Position numbers and translations under genes: made by a program. A stretch of DNA of 64,000 nucleotides from the NCBI RefSeq assembly GCF_000455825.1, contig NZ_ATAO01000057.1, positions 16,270-80,269 of the forward strand. The letters are read 5' to 3'. Shown here piece by piece: positions 1 to 7,592 of the stretch (positions are counted from its first letter, which is position 1; every line of letters begins with the position of its first letter). The notes under the pieces are model-generated. The model had not been told where the DNA came from. It saw nothing but the letters and a program-made list of their open reading frames with translations, and searched no databases. The stretch is from Microbacterium maritypicum MF109. Its GTDB lineage: Bacteria > Actinomycetota > Actinomycetes > Actinomycetales > Microbacteriaceae.

Positions 1-770
1 TGCAATACGGGCTCTACATGTGGCAGCTGCTGCAGGGCAACCTCGGCATCTCGTTCACGCAGTCGATCCCGGTCACCGATGTCCTCATGCAGCGGCTGCC
101 GTGGACCCTTCTCCTGACGATCACGGCACTGGTGCTCACGATCCTCATCGGCGTTCCACTCGGCGTCGCGGCCGCGTCCCACAAGGGGCGCTTCATCGAC
201 AGGGCGGTGCAGGTGGTCGGCGTGACGGGGCAGTCCCTGTTCGTCCCGAGCGTCGCCATCCTCCTGCTCTTCGTGTTCGGGTTGAACCTCGGATGGTTCC
301 CGATCGGAGGTGCCTACACCAACAACACCTACGGCTTCGAGTGGTACCTCAGCGTCGCGCAGCACCTCGTCCTCCCGGCGGTGTCGCTCATGCTCATCCA
401 GGTCGGCTCCTACGTGCTCACGATGCGTTCGACGCTGATCGAGACGCTCGGCGAGGACTACATCCTCCTGGCGAAGGCGAACGGCATCCGTGGCAGCCGC
501 ATCCTCTGGAAGCACGCCCTGCGCAACGCCCTGCTCCCCACCACGACCCTGATCGGCCTGCAACTCGGATTCCTGGTCGGCGGTGCAGTACTCACCGAGA
601 CCGTGTTCGCCTATCCGGGCATCGGGCGCGGGATCTACGAGGCCGTCACACAGCTCGACTTCCCCGTGCTGCAGGGCGCCTTCCTCATGCTCGCCATCAC
701 CGTCGTGGTCGCCAACACGATCACCGACATCATCTACGGCTACCTGGACCCGAGAGTGAAGACCTCATGA
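1..770 (+). CDS. ABC transporter permease, DppB/OppB type (5' end outside window)
   Basis: Inner-membrane permease of a peptide/nickel-type ABC importer. The reading frame is already open at base 3 (residues QYGLYMWQLL precede the first Met), so the true start lies upstream; about the first 60-70 residues of a normal 315-residue protein are missing. Visible are the 'GNLGISF' segment after the first periplasmic loop, several hydrophobic helices, and the cytoplasmic coupling loop with AKANGIRGSRILWKHALRNALLP, which matches the EAA motif that docks on the ATPase. The gene ends with ATGA shared with the next permease, so the two are translationally coupled. The binding protein and ATPases are presumably upstream. 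Substrate is not readable from sequence; the M24 and alpha/beta hydrolase genes downstream suggest a small amide or peptide. Confidence 0.93.
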   Translation, partial: QYGLYMWQLLQGNLGISFTQSIPVTDVLMQRLPWTLLLTITALVLTILIGVPLGVAAASHKGRFIDRAVQVVGVTGQSLFVPSVAILLLFVFGLNLGWFPIGGAYTNNTYGFEWYLSVAQHLVLPAVSLMLIQVGSYVLTMRSTLIETLGEDYILLAKANGIRGSRILWKHALRNALLPTTTLIGLQLGFLVGGAVLTETVFAYPGIGRGIYEAVTQLDFPVLQGAFLMLAITVVVANTITDIIYGYLDPRVKTS

Positions 771-1666
771 CCGCTCCGATGCCCGCCTCAGAGACCCTCG
801 CTCCGAGCGAGCCGACCGCCGCCGGCAGCGAGCGGGCGAGCGCGCACACCTGGCGCGCTTTCCGCCGGGACCCGCTCGGCATGATCTCGCTCGGGCTGCT
901 GATCCTGCTGGTGATCGTGGCTCTCGCGGCGCCGCTGATCGCGCCCTATCCCGCCAGCTACGGACCGGACGTCCTGCGTCCGCCGAGCGGCGACCACTGG
1001 TTCGGTACCGACGCACTGGGCCGCGATGTCTTCTCCGAGGTGATCTGGGGAACGCAGCAGAGTGTGCTCGTCGCGGTGGCCGCCTCGCTGATCGCGATCG
1101 TCTTCGGCACGATCATCGCTGTTCTCGGCGCCTACTTCCGCAAGCTCGACAGCTTTATCAGCGTGATCGTCGACATGACGCTCTCGCTGCCGGTGCTCCC
1201 GCTCATGATCCTGATCGCCGCGCTCGTGGGGCCGAGCACGTCGACGATCATCTTCGTGGTCGCCGCGTTCTCCTGGCCGGAGGTCACCCGTCTCGTGCGC
1301 TCGCAGGCGCTGACCGTGGTCGGGCTGCCCTATGTCGATGCCTCGCGCCTGATGACCACCTCTCCGGTCTGGATCATCACGAAACACGTCCTCCCCGCCG
1401 TCACGCCGGTGGTCGTGGTGTCCGTGGTCGTGACCGCCTCGCGGGCCGTGCTCTCGGCCGCCGGACTCGCCTTCCTCGGCCTCGGCGACCCGACGACCTG
1501 GTCCTGGGGTCGCATCCTCTACGAGGCGCAGCAGGCCGGCGCGATGGTCAGTGCCTGGTGGCTGACGCTGTTCCCCTCGATCGCGATCCTCATCCTGGTG
1601 CTGTCCGCGACCCTGTTGTCGATCGCCTACAACGATGCGCGCAACCCGCGCCACCTCGCCCGATAG
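767..1666 (+). CDS. ABC transporter permease, DppC/OppC type
   Basis: Second permease of the same importer, 299 residues, the usual length for the DppC family. It starts with an N-terminal cytoplasmic tail of about 38 residues carrying the OppC-N segment 'WRAFRRDPLGMISLGLLILL', then the conserved 'HWFGTDALGRDVFSEVIWG' periplasmic loop, five further hydrophobic segments, and an EAA-like loop around 'LVRSQALTVVGLPYVDASRL'. The ATG overlaps the stop of the upstream permease by four bases (ATGA). It is followed after nine bases by the M24 protein, with GGAGCCGGAG as the ribosome-binding site, so the transporter and hydrolases very likely form one operon. I infer that the imported compound is the substrate of the following enzymes. 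Confidence 0.95.
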   Translation: MTAPMPASETLAPSEPTAAGSERASAHTWRAFRRDPLGMISLGLLILLVIVALAAPLIAPYPASYGPDVLRPPSGDHWFGTDALGRDVFSEVIWGTQQSVLVAVAASLIAIVFGTIIAVLGAYFRKLDSFISVIVDMTLSLPVLPLMILIAALVGPSTSTIIFVVAAFSWPEVTRLVRSQALTVVGLPYVDASRLMTTSPVWIITKHVLPAVTPVVVVSVVVTASRAVLSAAGLAFLGLGDPTTWSWGRILYEAQQAGAMVSAWWLTLFPSIAILILVLSATLLSIAYNDARNPRHLAR

Positions 1667-1675
1667 GAGCCGGAG

Positions 1676-2854
1676 ATGACCGAGTTCGACCAGCGGCTCG
1701 CGCCCGAGTTCTTCGATCGCGTGCAGACCGGTGTCCGCGACCGGATGGGGGCGCAGGGCTTCGACGCCTTCCTCACCGACCATCCGGAGGACATCGCGTA
1801 CCTCACCGGCTTCTTCCACCACCCTTCCGAGCGTCCGGTGGCGATCTGGATCGAGGCGAACGGCAGGGTGGTGATGCTGTTGCCCGAACTGGAACGCGAG
1901 TACGCAGAGTCGCAGTCCGCGAGGGCAGAACTGGTGGCGTTCTTCGAGTTCCCCGGAGTCGTTGCACCGTTCGAGGCTCTGGCTCGCGCGGTCTCGCCGC
2001 GGGGGCGGGTCGGGTTCGCGTCGTCCATGCCGTTCTCCCGTCTCTCGGCGGCGAGGGAGGCGATGCCCGGAGCCGATCTCGTCGCCTCGGATCTGTTGAC
2101 CCGCGCCCGTTTCGTGAAGTTCCCCGAGGAGGTGACCCTGCACCGCGAGGCCGCCCGCGTGACGGATCGGATGCTCGAGGCCGGGGTTTCGCTGGTGGTC
2201 GAGGCCGTCGCAGCCGGGGGAGAGCTCCCCACCGAGGCCGAGCTCGAGCGTCACGTCACGGCGACGGGTACCGGCATCATGTACGCAGAGCACCGCAACG
2301 TGGTGGTGGCCTCCCTGCTCGCCGGCGGGCTGGTCTACTCCGGCGCGAACTCCGCCTTCCCACACGGGCTCCCGTCGGTGAACCGCCTCAAAGCCGGCGA
2401 CACCTTCATGCTGTCGTTGGGCTGCGCGGTGGGCGGTCGCTTCATCGAGGGCGAGCGCACCTTCGTGCTGGGCGAGCCCACGGCGGAGCAGCGGCGCTAC
2501 CACGACACGATCAACGCGGCGCAGCAGCTCGGGCGTGAGACCATCCGCGCCGGGCTCGAGTGTCGCGAAGCCAACCGCCTCTGTCTCGACGTGATCCGCG
2601 GTGCCGGACTCGGCGCGTTCATCCGGCATCGTCAAGGACACGGAATCGGTCTCGGCATGCACGAGGCGCCCTGGCTGGAAGACGGCGATGCGACGCTGCT
2701 GGAGGCGGGCATGGTCGTCTCGAACGAGCCGGGCATCTACGTCCCACAGCACGCGGGGTACCGCATCAGCGACAGCATGCTCGTGACGGACACCGGCGCC
2801 GAACCTCTGACCACCTACCCCCGCAGTCTCGACGACTGCACCATCGCGCTCTGA
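1676..2854 (+). CDS. M24 family (creatinase/Xaa-Pro peptidase fold) protein with altered metal site
   Basis: Two-domain 'pita-bread' protein of 392 residues: creatinase N-terminal domain (about 1-150) and M24 catalytic domain (about 155-385). Fold markers are present: NSAFPHGLPS, the GDTFMLSLG strand, QGHGIGLGMHE (H322, H329) and SNEPGIYV (E351). Aligned by eye with E. coli PepP, three of the five metal ligands are changed: the first Asp is S247, the second Asp is E258, and the last Glu is S365 in YRISDS. A standard two-metal aminopeptidase is therefore unlikely; creatinase and ectoine hydrolase (DoeA) are metal-independent or divergent relatives, and either amidinohydrolase or amide hydrolase chemistry fits better. 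It sits between importer permeases and an alpha/beta hydrolase, with an Lrp-type regulator closing the operon. The exact substrate cannot be named. Confidence 0.88.
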   Translation: MTEFDQRLAPEFFDRVQTGVRDRMGAQGFDAFLTDHPEDIAYLTGFFHHPSERPVAIWIEANGRVVMLLPELEREYAESQSARAELVAFFEFPGVVAPFEALARAVSPRGRVGFASSMPFSRLSAAREAMPGADLVASDLLTRARFVKFPEEVTLHREAARVTDRMLEAGVSLVVEAVAAGGELPTEAELERHVTATGTGIMYAEHRNVVVASLLAGGLVYSGANSAFPHGLPSVNRLKAGDTFMLSLGCAVGGRFIEGERTFVLGEPTAEQRRYHDTINAAQQLGRETIRAGLECREANRLCLDVIRGAGLGAFIRHRQGHGIGLGMHEAPWLEDGDATLLEAGMVVSNEPGIYVPQHAGYRISDSMLVTDTGAEPLTTYPRSLDDCTIAL

Positions 2855-2884
2855 CGCCCCGGAATCCGAGAGAGAGAAGAGAAC

Positions 2885-3784
2885 ATGACATCGACACCGC
2901 CGGTATCGCCGGAGTTCGCCGCAGCCACCAGCACCCACGAGTGGGTCGAGATCAACGGCAACCACCTGGCCGTCGAGGTGCTCGGTCCTGAGGGGGCGCC
3001 CGTCATCATCACCCACCACGGTGCTCCTGGTCTCGGTTCCCGTGCGGAACCGCGTGCCAGCTTCGGGCGCCTGGCCGACGAGTACCGCGTCGTGGTGTTC
3101 GATGCGCGCGGGAGCGGCCAGAGCGACGGGGAAGGCGTCTACAGCCACGAGCAGTGGGCGGCGGACATCGATGGTCTGCGGGAATGGATCGGCGCCGAGA
3201 AGATCGTGATGGCGGGGGGCTCGTACGGCGGCTTCATGGCCATGGAGTACGCGCTGCGATACCCGGAGCGGGTGGCGGCCATCGTGCTGCGCGACACTTC
3301 GCCGGACAACTCCAACGCCCATCTGGCTCGCGAGAACGCGCTCGCCTCCGACCGCGTGACGATCGACATGGAGAAGTTCGATCGCATCGACGTGGGACAG
3401 GTCCACGACGATGAAGACCTCAAGGACTGCTGGCGCGAGATCCTGCCTCTGTACGACTTCGTCTACGATCCGGAGGCGACCGAGCGCAAGGTGCAGGCCA
3501 CGCCGTACCGCTACCGCGCGCACAACTACGCCTTCTCGGTGAACCTCCCGAATTATGACCTCAAGCCACGGCTGCACGAGATCGGTGTGCCGACACTCAT
3601 CACCGTGGGCCGGACGGACTGGATCACGCCAGTATCGTGTAGCCAGACGATCGCCGATCTCATCCCGGACTCCGAGATGGTGGTGTTCGAGAAATCGGGG
3701 CACTCCCCGCAGATCGAGGAGGCAGAGGCGTGGACGAAGACCGTGCGCACGTTCCTGCACCGGGTGTACCCGCCGACCCGATGA
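2885..3784 (+). CDS. alpha/beta hydrolase, proline iminopeptidase-like
   Basis: A 299-residue alpha/beta hydrolase. The oxyanion-hole loop is THHGAPGLGSR, the nucleophile elbow is GGSYGG with Ser113, and an acid and a His follow in 'GRTDWITP' and 'GHSPQIEE' near the C terminus. The sequence 'DARGSGQSDG' and the GGSxGG elbow resemble the S33 prolyl iminopeptidase group, whose members cleave N-terminal Pro or act on amides and esters. The start has AGAGAGAAGAGAAC as ribosome-binding region, and the stop overlaps the start of the Lrp-type regulator (ATGA). Its position after an importer and an M24 protein suggests it completes degradation of the imported molecule. No signal peptide: cytoplasmic. 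Confidence 0.9.
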   Translation: MTSTPPVSPEFAAATSTHEWVEINGNHLAVEVLGPEGAPVIITHHGAPGLGSRAEPRASFGRLADEYRVVVFDARGSGQSDGEGVYSHEQWAADIDGLREWIGAEKIVMAGGSYGGFMAMEYALRYPERVAAIVLRDTSPDNSNAHLARENALASDRVTIDMEKFDRIDVGQVHDDEDLKDCWREILPLYDFVYDPEATERKVQATPYRYRAHNYAFSVNLPNYDLKPRLHEIGVPTLITVGRTDWITPVSCSQTIADLIPDSEMVVFEKSGHSPQIEEAEAWTKTVRTFLHRVYPPTR

Positions 3785-4815
3785 GCAGTGTTCACCTGAC
3801 GAGAGAAGTGAACGACCTCGACCGACGGATCGTCGTAGCGCTGCAGCAGGACGGGCGCGCAAGCTGGACATCGATCGCGGAGTTCGCCGGAGCATCGGTC
3901 TCGACCGTCACGCGACGCGGCCAGCAGCTGCTGGCGGAAGGGCTGGTGCGTGTAGGGATCGTGCCGACCCTGGGCAGCGAAGGGCACGTGGAGACCTTCT
4001 TCGTGCGCATCAACTGCACACCGGGGTCGCAGTTGAGTGTCGCGCAGGCGCTGATCGGCTCGCCCTACGTGCGCTTCGTGACCTTGGTGACCGGCAAGTT
4101 CGACGTGTTCGCCGAGGTCGTCATCCCGGGCGACTCCGCGACGTATGCGCATGTCCTCACCGATCTGCAGGCGATCCCGGGCGTCGAACGGTGGCGCAGC
4201 GACCTGGTCGTGCACACGTACAAGGTGAGCTTCGACTGGGGGCGGCAGCTCTACGACGCCCATGCCGAGGCTGCAAGCGACCCGCAGTCGTACATGCCCG
4301 CGCCGAACACTTGCGATCCCACGCACTTCGATGACGCCGACCGGGCCATCGTCGAAGAGCTGCGTCACAACGGCCGTGCGTCGTTCCAGTCGATCGGCGA
4401 CACGCTCGACATGAACGAGAGCAGCGTGCGCCGTCGCTACGAGCGGATGCGCAACGCCGGATGCCTGACCACCGTGACGATGGTGCCGGCATCGGCACTG
4501 GGGATGAGTGCCGAGACACTGTTGATCCTGCGGGTAGAACCGTCGCGGATCGCCTCCGTCGCCCAGACGCTCGCCCATCACGTGTCGGTGCGATTCCTCG
4601 CCGCGGCGTTGGAGGAGAACTCGCTCTATTGCGAGATCATCCTTCCGAGCACCGAGACCCTGCACGACTTCCTCACCGGGACCATCGCGCACCTCAAGGG
4701 AGTTCGCGGATGGAATGCGGCGATGGAGCTCGTCTTCATGAAGCGCGGCTTCATCGAGACGCCGTGGTGGCGGGCCCAGGTGGCCTCGGCAGGGGCTGTG
4801 GACGCCGGGTCGTAG
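3781..4815 (+). CDS. tandem Lrp/AsnC family transcriptional regulator
   Basis: A 344-residue protein, about twice the length of a normal Lrp/AsnC protein (150-160). Two complete repeats can be read: a winged-helix HTH from about residue 11 ('DLDRRIVVALQQDGRASW', 'STVTRRGQQL') followed by a RAM-like ligand domain, then a second HTH from about 184 ('DDADRAIVEELRHNGRASF', 'SSVRRRYERM') and a second RAM-like domain. Such fused AsnC proteins are known in Actinobacteria and would act as a built-in dimer. ATG at 3781 is chosen because it forms the ATGA overlap with the hydrolase; longer in-frame starts lie within that gene. It probably senses an amino-acid-like catabolite and controls the upstream importer/hydrolase operon. 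Confidence 0.92.
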   Translation: MSSVHLTREVNDLDRRIVVALQQDGRASWTSIAEFAGASVSTVTRRGQQLLAEGLVRVGIVPTLGSEGHVETFFVRINCTPGSQLSVAQALIGSPYVRFVTLVTGKFDVFAEVVIPGDSATYAHVLTDLQAIPGVERWRSDLVVHTYKVSFDWGRQLYDAHAEAASDPQSYMPAPNTCDPTHFDDADRAIVEELRHNGRASFQSIGDTLDMNESSVRRRYERMRNAGCLTTVTMVPASALGMSAETLLILRVEPSRIASVAQTLAHHVSVRFLAAALEENSLYCEIILPSTETLHDFLTGTIAHLKGVRGWNAAMELVFMKRGFIETPWWRAQVASAGAVDAGS

Positions 4816-4885
4816 CCCCGGGTTTCCGTGACGGCACCCTCCGCGCGTGGTGTCAAGGGGCTTCCCCGGGCGCGGTTTGTGGCGC

Positions 4886-4905
4886 ACTCTCTGTGGAGAG
4901 AGAGT
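4886..4905. repeat. perfect 7-bp inverted repeat upstream of the 94-residue protein
   Basis: ACTCTCT (4886-4892) and AGAGAGT (4899-4905) flank a six-base loop, ending ten bases before the GGAGGG ribosome-binding site of the gene at 4921. It could be an operator for a dimeric regulator or a small mRNA hairpin near the ribosome-binding site. It lies just downstream of the Lrp-type regulator gene, so that protein is one possible ligand. No run of T follows, so it is not a terminator. Confidence 0.45.
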
Positions 4906-4920
4906 CCTGGAGGGCCCCAC

Positions 4921-5205
4921 ATGTCTGAACTTCCGGATCCGCGTTTCATGCTGAATCGCATCACGGCGTCGGAATGGGTGATCAACGACCTTCGATACTC
5001 GCCCAACGACCCGCGCCATGTCGTCGCGTGCGTGTACGAACTCGCCGAGACCGAGGTCGAGGTGACCTGGCTGCGTGACCTGCCACTCGCCACGCGTTAT
5101 GGAACCGCATTCGAGGTGCTCGAGGATGTCGAGAGGATGCGTGGTTCGAGCAGGGCCACACGTCCGATCTCCATCCCCCATCGGCCGCCGCTGCTGGCGA
5201 CCTAG
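4921..5205 (+). CDS. hypothetical protein, 94 residues
   Basis: Small soluble protein with no family I recognise. Start ATG at 4921 is supported by a strong GGAGGG seven bases upstream; an upstream in-frame start at 4828 lacks such a site. The first 65 residues look like a compact fold: 'RFMLNRITASEWVINDLRY', then 'VVACVYELAETEVEVTWLRDL' as likely beta strands; the tail (about 75-94) is Arg/Pro-rich. No signal peptide, membrane segment or metal motif. It stands alone between the regulator gene and a bidirectional terminator. Confidence 0.75.
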   Translation: MSELPDPRFMLNRITASEWVINDLRYSPNDPRHVVACVYELAETEVEVTWLRDLPLATRYGTAFEVLEDVERMRGSSRATRPISIPHRPPLLAT

Positions 5206-5233
5206 TCATCCCGCGGCACGGACAGCGAACGAA

Positions 5234-5270
5234 GAAGCGCACCTCCTCGATCTCCGAGGGGGTGCGCTTC
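5234..5270. terminator. bidirectional terminator-like hairpin
   Basis: GAAGCGCACC (5234-5243) pairs perfectly with GGTGCGCTTC (5261-5270), and CCTCG/CGAGG extends the stem inside, leaving a five-base loop. It sits between the convergent 94-residue protein gene and cueP-like gene. There is no long T tract, as is common for actinobacterial terminators. Confidence 0.75.
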
Positions 5271-5311
5271 CTCCGTGCCGCGCTGCGGAGCTCAGGCGGC
5301 CACGTGCGGGA

Positions 5312-5962
5312 TCACAGCAGCTGCAGATCGGTCACGCACGTGCGATCGTCCGGCGACGTGGTCGACAGCGGCACGGTGCCCGTCAGGCCGGCGCTCTCGA
5401 CGGTCAGCGTCGCCTCGATTCCCCGAGGCACCCAGACGCCGGTGAACCCGTTGTCGTGGGTGCGGCGCATCTCGTCGATGAGCACCGTCCCGTCGTCGGC
5501 GGTGAGGGCGATGCGCATCTCGGTGTCGGAGAGCTCGCCGACGCACGTCGTGAGGCTGTGGAAATGGCACTCGTGGGTCTGTTCGCGGAATGGTGCGATC
5601 GAGATGTACACCGCGTCGTCGGGCATCGGCAGCCGATTCTCCCGGCCGCTGGTGTCACGCAGCAGGAGCGCGTCGGGTTCGACGGATGCGAGGAGATCGT
5701 CCGGGCGGTCCGCCACGGGCATCGCGTCGAGTCGTTCGATCACCTCGCCGACGTCGAGCCCGGCGAGGTCGTGCGCGGCGAGCAGGTCCTGCGCCGACGC
5801 CACCGAGTCGACGTCGGCGGGGGAGACGGCGGGCGCGCACCCGGACAGGGCGATTCCGGCGACGGCCAACGCGGCGAGCCCTGCGGACAGCCTCCGTCGT
5901 CGGGGTGATGGGGAGACAGCGGGAGAGGCGGGAGACGTGGTGGAGGGGAGGGGATGGTTCAT
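5312..5962 (-). CDS. cueP: CueP family copper-binding lipoprotein
   Basis: 216-residue exported protein. A positively charged N terminus and hydrophobic stretch lead to the lipobox 'ALSGC' with Cys42, so it is probably anchored outside the membrane. The mature part carries C132-H-F-H-S-L-T-T-C140 and a late Cys209 (RTC); the eight-residue spacing of the first pair and the late third Cys match the three copper ligands of Salmonella CueP. Family role: binding copper in the periplasm or cell envelope and supplying it or buffering it. ATG at 5962 follows GAAGGA on the minus strand. DUF305 and DUF6153-like genes lie directly upstream, forming an apparent copper-handling group. Confidence 0.9.
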   Translation of the reverse strand: MNHPLPSTTSPASPAVSPSPRRRRLSAGLAALAVAGIALSGCAPAVSPADVDSVASAQDLLAAHDLAGLDVGEVIERLDAMPVADRPDDLLASVEPDALLLRDTSGRENRLPMPDDAVYISIAPFREQTHECHFHSLTTCVGELSDTEMRIALTADDGTVLIDEMRRTHDNGFTGVWVPRGIEATLTVESAGLTGTVPLSTTSPDDRTCVTDLQLL

Positions 5963-6033
5963 GGGGACGGTCCTTCGTACGAGGTGGGGTCGGTGTCGGG
6001 CCGGGATACGCCGACACCGACCCCGGAATGGGT

Positions 6034-6639
6034 TCAGAGGGTGGAGAGGAGGTCGTTCATCTCCTGGATCTCCTCGGTCTGCGCGTCGATGATCGTCTGG
6101 GCGAGTTCGATCGCTTCCGGATCGCTCCCGCCGTCGACCTCCGCCCGCGCCATCTCGATGGCTCCCTCGTGGTGCACGATCATCTGGTCGAGGAACAGGC
6201 GCGACGCTTCGGGACCGTCGGCGGAGCGGAGCGCGGCGAGGTCGTCGTCGCTCATCATCCCGTCGCCGTGGTCCATCCCGTTCGCGTCGCGGTCGTCGGA
6301 GCCGATGCCCCAATCGTCCAACCAGCCCTCGAGCTGTTCGATCTCCGGACCCTGCGCGGCCTTGATCCGCTGGGCGAGTTCGGCCACCTCGGGGTCGATC
6401 CCCTCCACGCCGAGCACGATGTCGCTCATCTCGATCGCCTGTTCGTGGTGCACGATCATCATCGAGGCGAACATGACGTCGGCATCGTTGACGTCGGCAT
6501 CGCTCATGCCGGCCGATGGTGACGACGAGCTGTGGTCCATGCCGGGCATGGAAGCGTCGTCGGTGCCGGTCGCGCAGCCGGACAGCAGCAGAACGGCGGA
6601 CAGGGTGAGTGCGGCTGTTGCCGCAGCACGAATCTTCAT
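6034..6639 (-). CDS. DUF305 family lipoprotein
   Basis: 201-residue exported protein with a signal peptide and lipobox 'LLLSGC' around residue 21. Two copies of the family signature are present, 'MIVHHEQAIEMSD' and 'MIVHHEGAIEMAR', consistent with two ferritin-like helical repeats, and the linker is rich in Met, His and Asp (SMPGMDHSSS, GMDHGDGMMSDDD). DUF305 genes recur beside copper resistance genes, and the Met/His content suits Cu(I)/Cu(II) binding, but the biochemical role is not established. ATG at 6639 follows TGGAG on the minus strand; an ATG 12 residues earlier has no better site. It lies 71 bases upstream of cueP. Confidence 0.92.
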   Translation of the reverse strand: MKIRAAATAALTLSAVLLLSGCATGTDDASMPGMDHSSSSPSAGMSDADVNDADVMFASMMIVHHEQAIEMSDIVLGVEGIDPEVAELAQRIKAAQGPEIEQLEGWLDDWGIGSDDRDANGMDHGDGMMSDDDLAALRSADGPEASRLFLDQMIVHHEGAIEMARAEVDGGSDPEAIELAQTIIDAQTEEIQEMNDLLSTL

Positions 6640-6745
6640 GGGTGTGTTCTCCAAATACGCATAGTCGTTGCGCACACGCCGGACGGCGGCGCGCGAGGGT
6701 GAGAGGCCTGGAGCCGTGGCGCGAGAGCACGGGCTCGACGGCTGC

Positions 6746-7219
6746 TCAGGTGCGACTGATGCAGAGAACGTGCAGAGAAGGGGCGCGGGGGAGGACCCGC
6801 GCGGCCAGGACCTCGAGAAGGGGCGAGCGGAGGAGCATCGCCGTCCAGCCGCGAAGCATTCCAGGCGCGATGAGGAGCACGAGGGCGAGGAGGAGCGCGA
6901 GGACGCACATCATCGCCATGCCGGCGTGATCATCGGTGCCGCAGCCTGCGCAGGACATCGCGGTCGTGCCGGACGGGTCTTCGGACGGGAGCGCCTGCAC
7001 CTGCGCTGTGCCGTGATGCGCGGATACCGGCTCGGACACGGTCATCACCGCCGAAATCGCCGCCGCCGGAGTGTCGGCCGCCGCAGTGCCGTGCAGATTC
7101 AGGGTGTGCATCCCCAGCAGCCCCAGGATGACTGCGGCGACGAGGAGCACGCCCGACAGCACACCCCGGAAGACGCTCGATGAGCCTCTTCCGGACCACG
7201 TCGCCGCCACCGGTGCCAT
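6746..7219 (-). CDS. DUF6153-like small membrane protein, Cys/Met/His-rich
   Basis: 157 residues with two clear membrane helices (about 20-37 and 104-120). Between them is an extracytoplasmic loop containing 'SAHHG' and 'MSCAGCGTDDHAGMAMMC', i.e. Cys, His and Met in metal-binding spacing. It resembles the actinobacterial family DUF6153, which accompanies DUF305 genes. The role is unknown; neighbours suggest copper sensing or scavenging at the membrane. The start is supported by a TAGACT hexamer ending seven bases upstream, implying a leaderless mRNA that may continue through DUF305 and cueP (gaps of 106 and 71 bases). Confidence 0.85.
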   Translation of the reverse strand: MAPVAATWSGRGSSSVFRGVLSGVLLVAAVILGLLGMHTLNLHGTAAADTPAAAISAVMTVSEPVSAHHGTAQVQALPSEDPSGTTAMSCAGCGTDDHAGMAMMCVLALLLALVLLIAPGMLRGWTAMLLRSPLLEVLAARVLPRAPSLHVLCISRT

Positions 7220-7226
7220 GAGAGCA

Positions 7227-7232
7227 AGTCTA
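7227..7232 (-). promoter_or_regulatory. -10 hexamer TAGACT, leaderless start for the 7219 gene
   Basis: On the minus strand TAGACT is followed by seven bases and then ATG (7219). The expected transcription start falls on the start codon. This would be the promoter of the whole putative copper group. Confidence 0.6.
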
Positions 7233-7284
7233 CGGGGCGCGGGTGACGGCGACCGGTGCGCTGCGGGCCGGCGAGGGTGTGCAG

Positions 7285-7482
7285 TCAGATGTCGGGGCCG
7301 TCGTCGTGCTCGTCCGCGCCGGCCGCGACGCGGTCGGCCTCGGCGCTGTCGACGAGCGCGTCATCGACATCCGGATCGAGAACACGCTCGCCGTCGACCT
7401 CCCTCGTCGGCACACCCGTCGGGTCGGTCGGGTCGTCGTCATGGGGGAGCGGGGGAACCGGGGGAATGATCGGGTTCGACAT
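7285..7482 (-). CDS. hypothetical acidic protein, 65 residues
   Basis: Very small, strongly acidic protein with a proline-rich head (NPIIPPVPPLPHDDD) and an Asp/Glu-rich tail ending in DDGPDI; probably unstructured. ATG at 7482 is preferred because GAAAGGATGC lies eight bases upstream on the minus strand; an ATG ten residues earlier would place this site inside the gene. No function can be inferred. It stands between the DUF6153-like gene and the beta-helix protein, both on the same strand. Confidence 0.65.
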   Translation of the reverse strand: MSNPIIPPVPPLPHDDDPTDPTGVPTREVDGERVLDPDVDDALVDSAEADRVAAGADEHDDGPDI

Positions 7483-7592
7483 GATCGCATCCTTTCGTCG
7501 AGATGGGTTCACGGTAGAACGCGGGGCGTGCGGTCGGAATCGGGTTGACGCTCGTGCAGACGCGCGCTAGCGCGGTTGATCCGGCGCGGTCA

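Noticed and set aside
788..3895. A 1035-codon open frame on the minus strand
   Set aside because: It lies antisense to four clear genes; the translation is Arg/Asp/Gly/His-rich low-complexity text without domains, as expected for the opposite frame of GC-rich coding DNA.
1676..4815. Assignment of the operon to ectoine degradation (doeA with an AsnC-type regulator)
   Set aside because: M24 enzyme plus AsnC-type regulator fits, but the deacetylase and transaminase genes of that pathway are absent and an S33-like hydrolase is present; I keep it only as one possibility.
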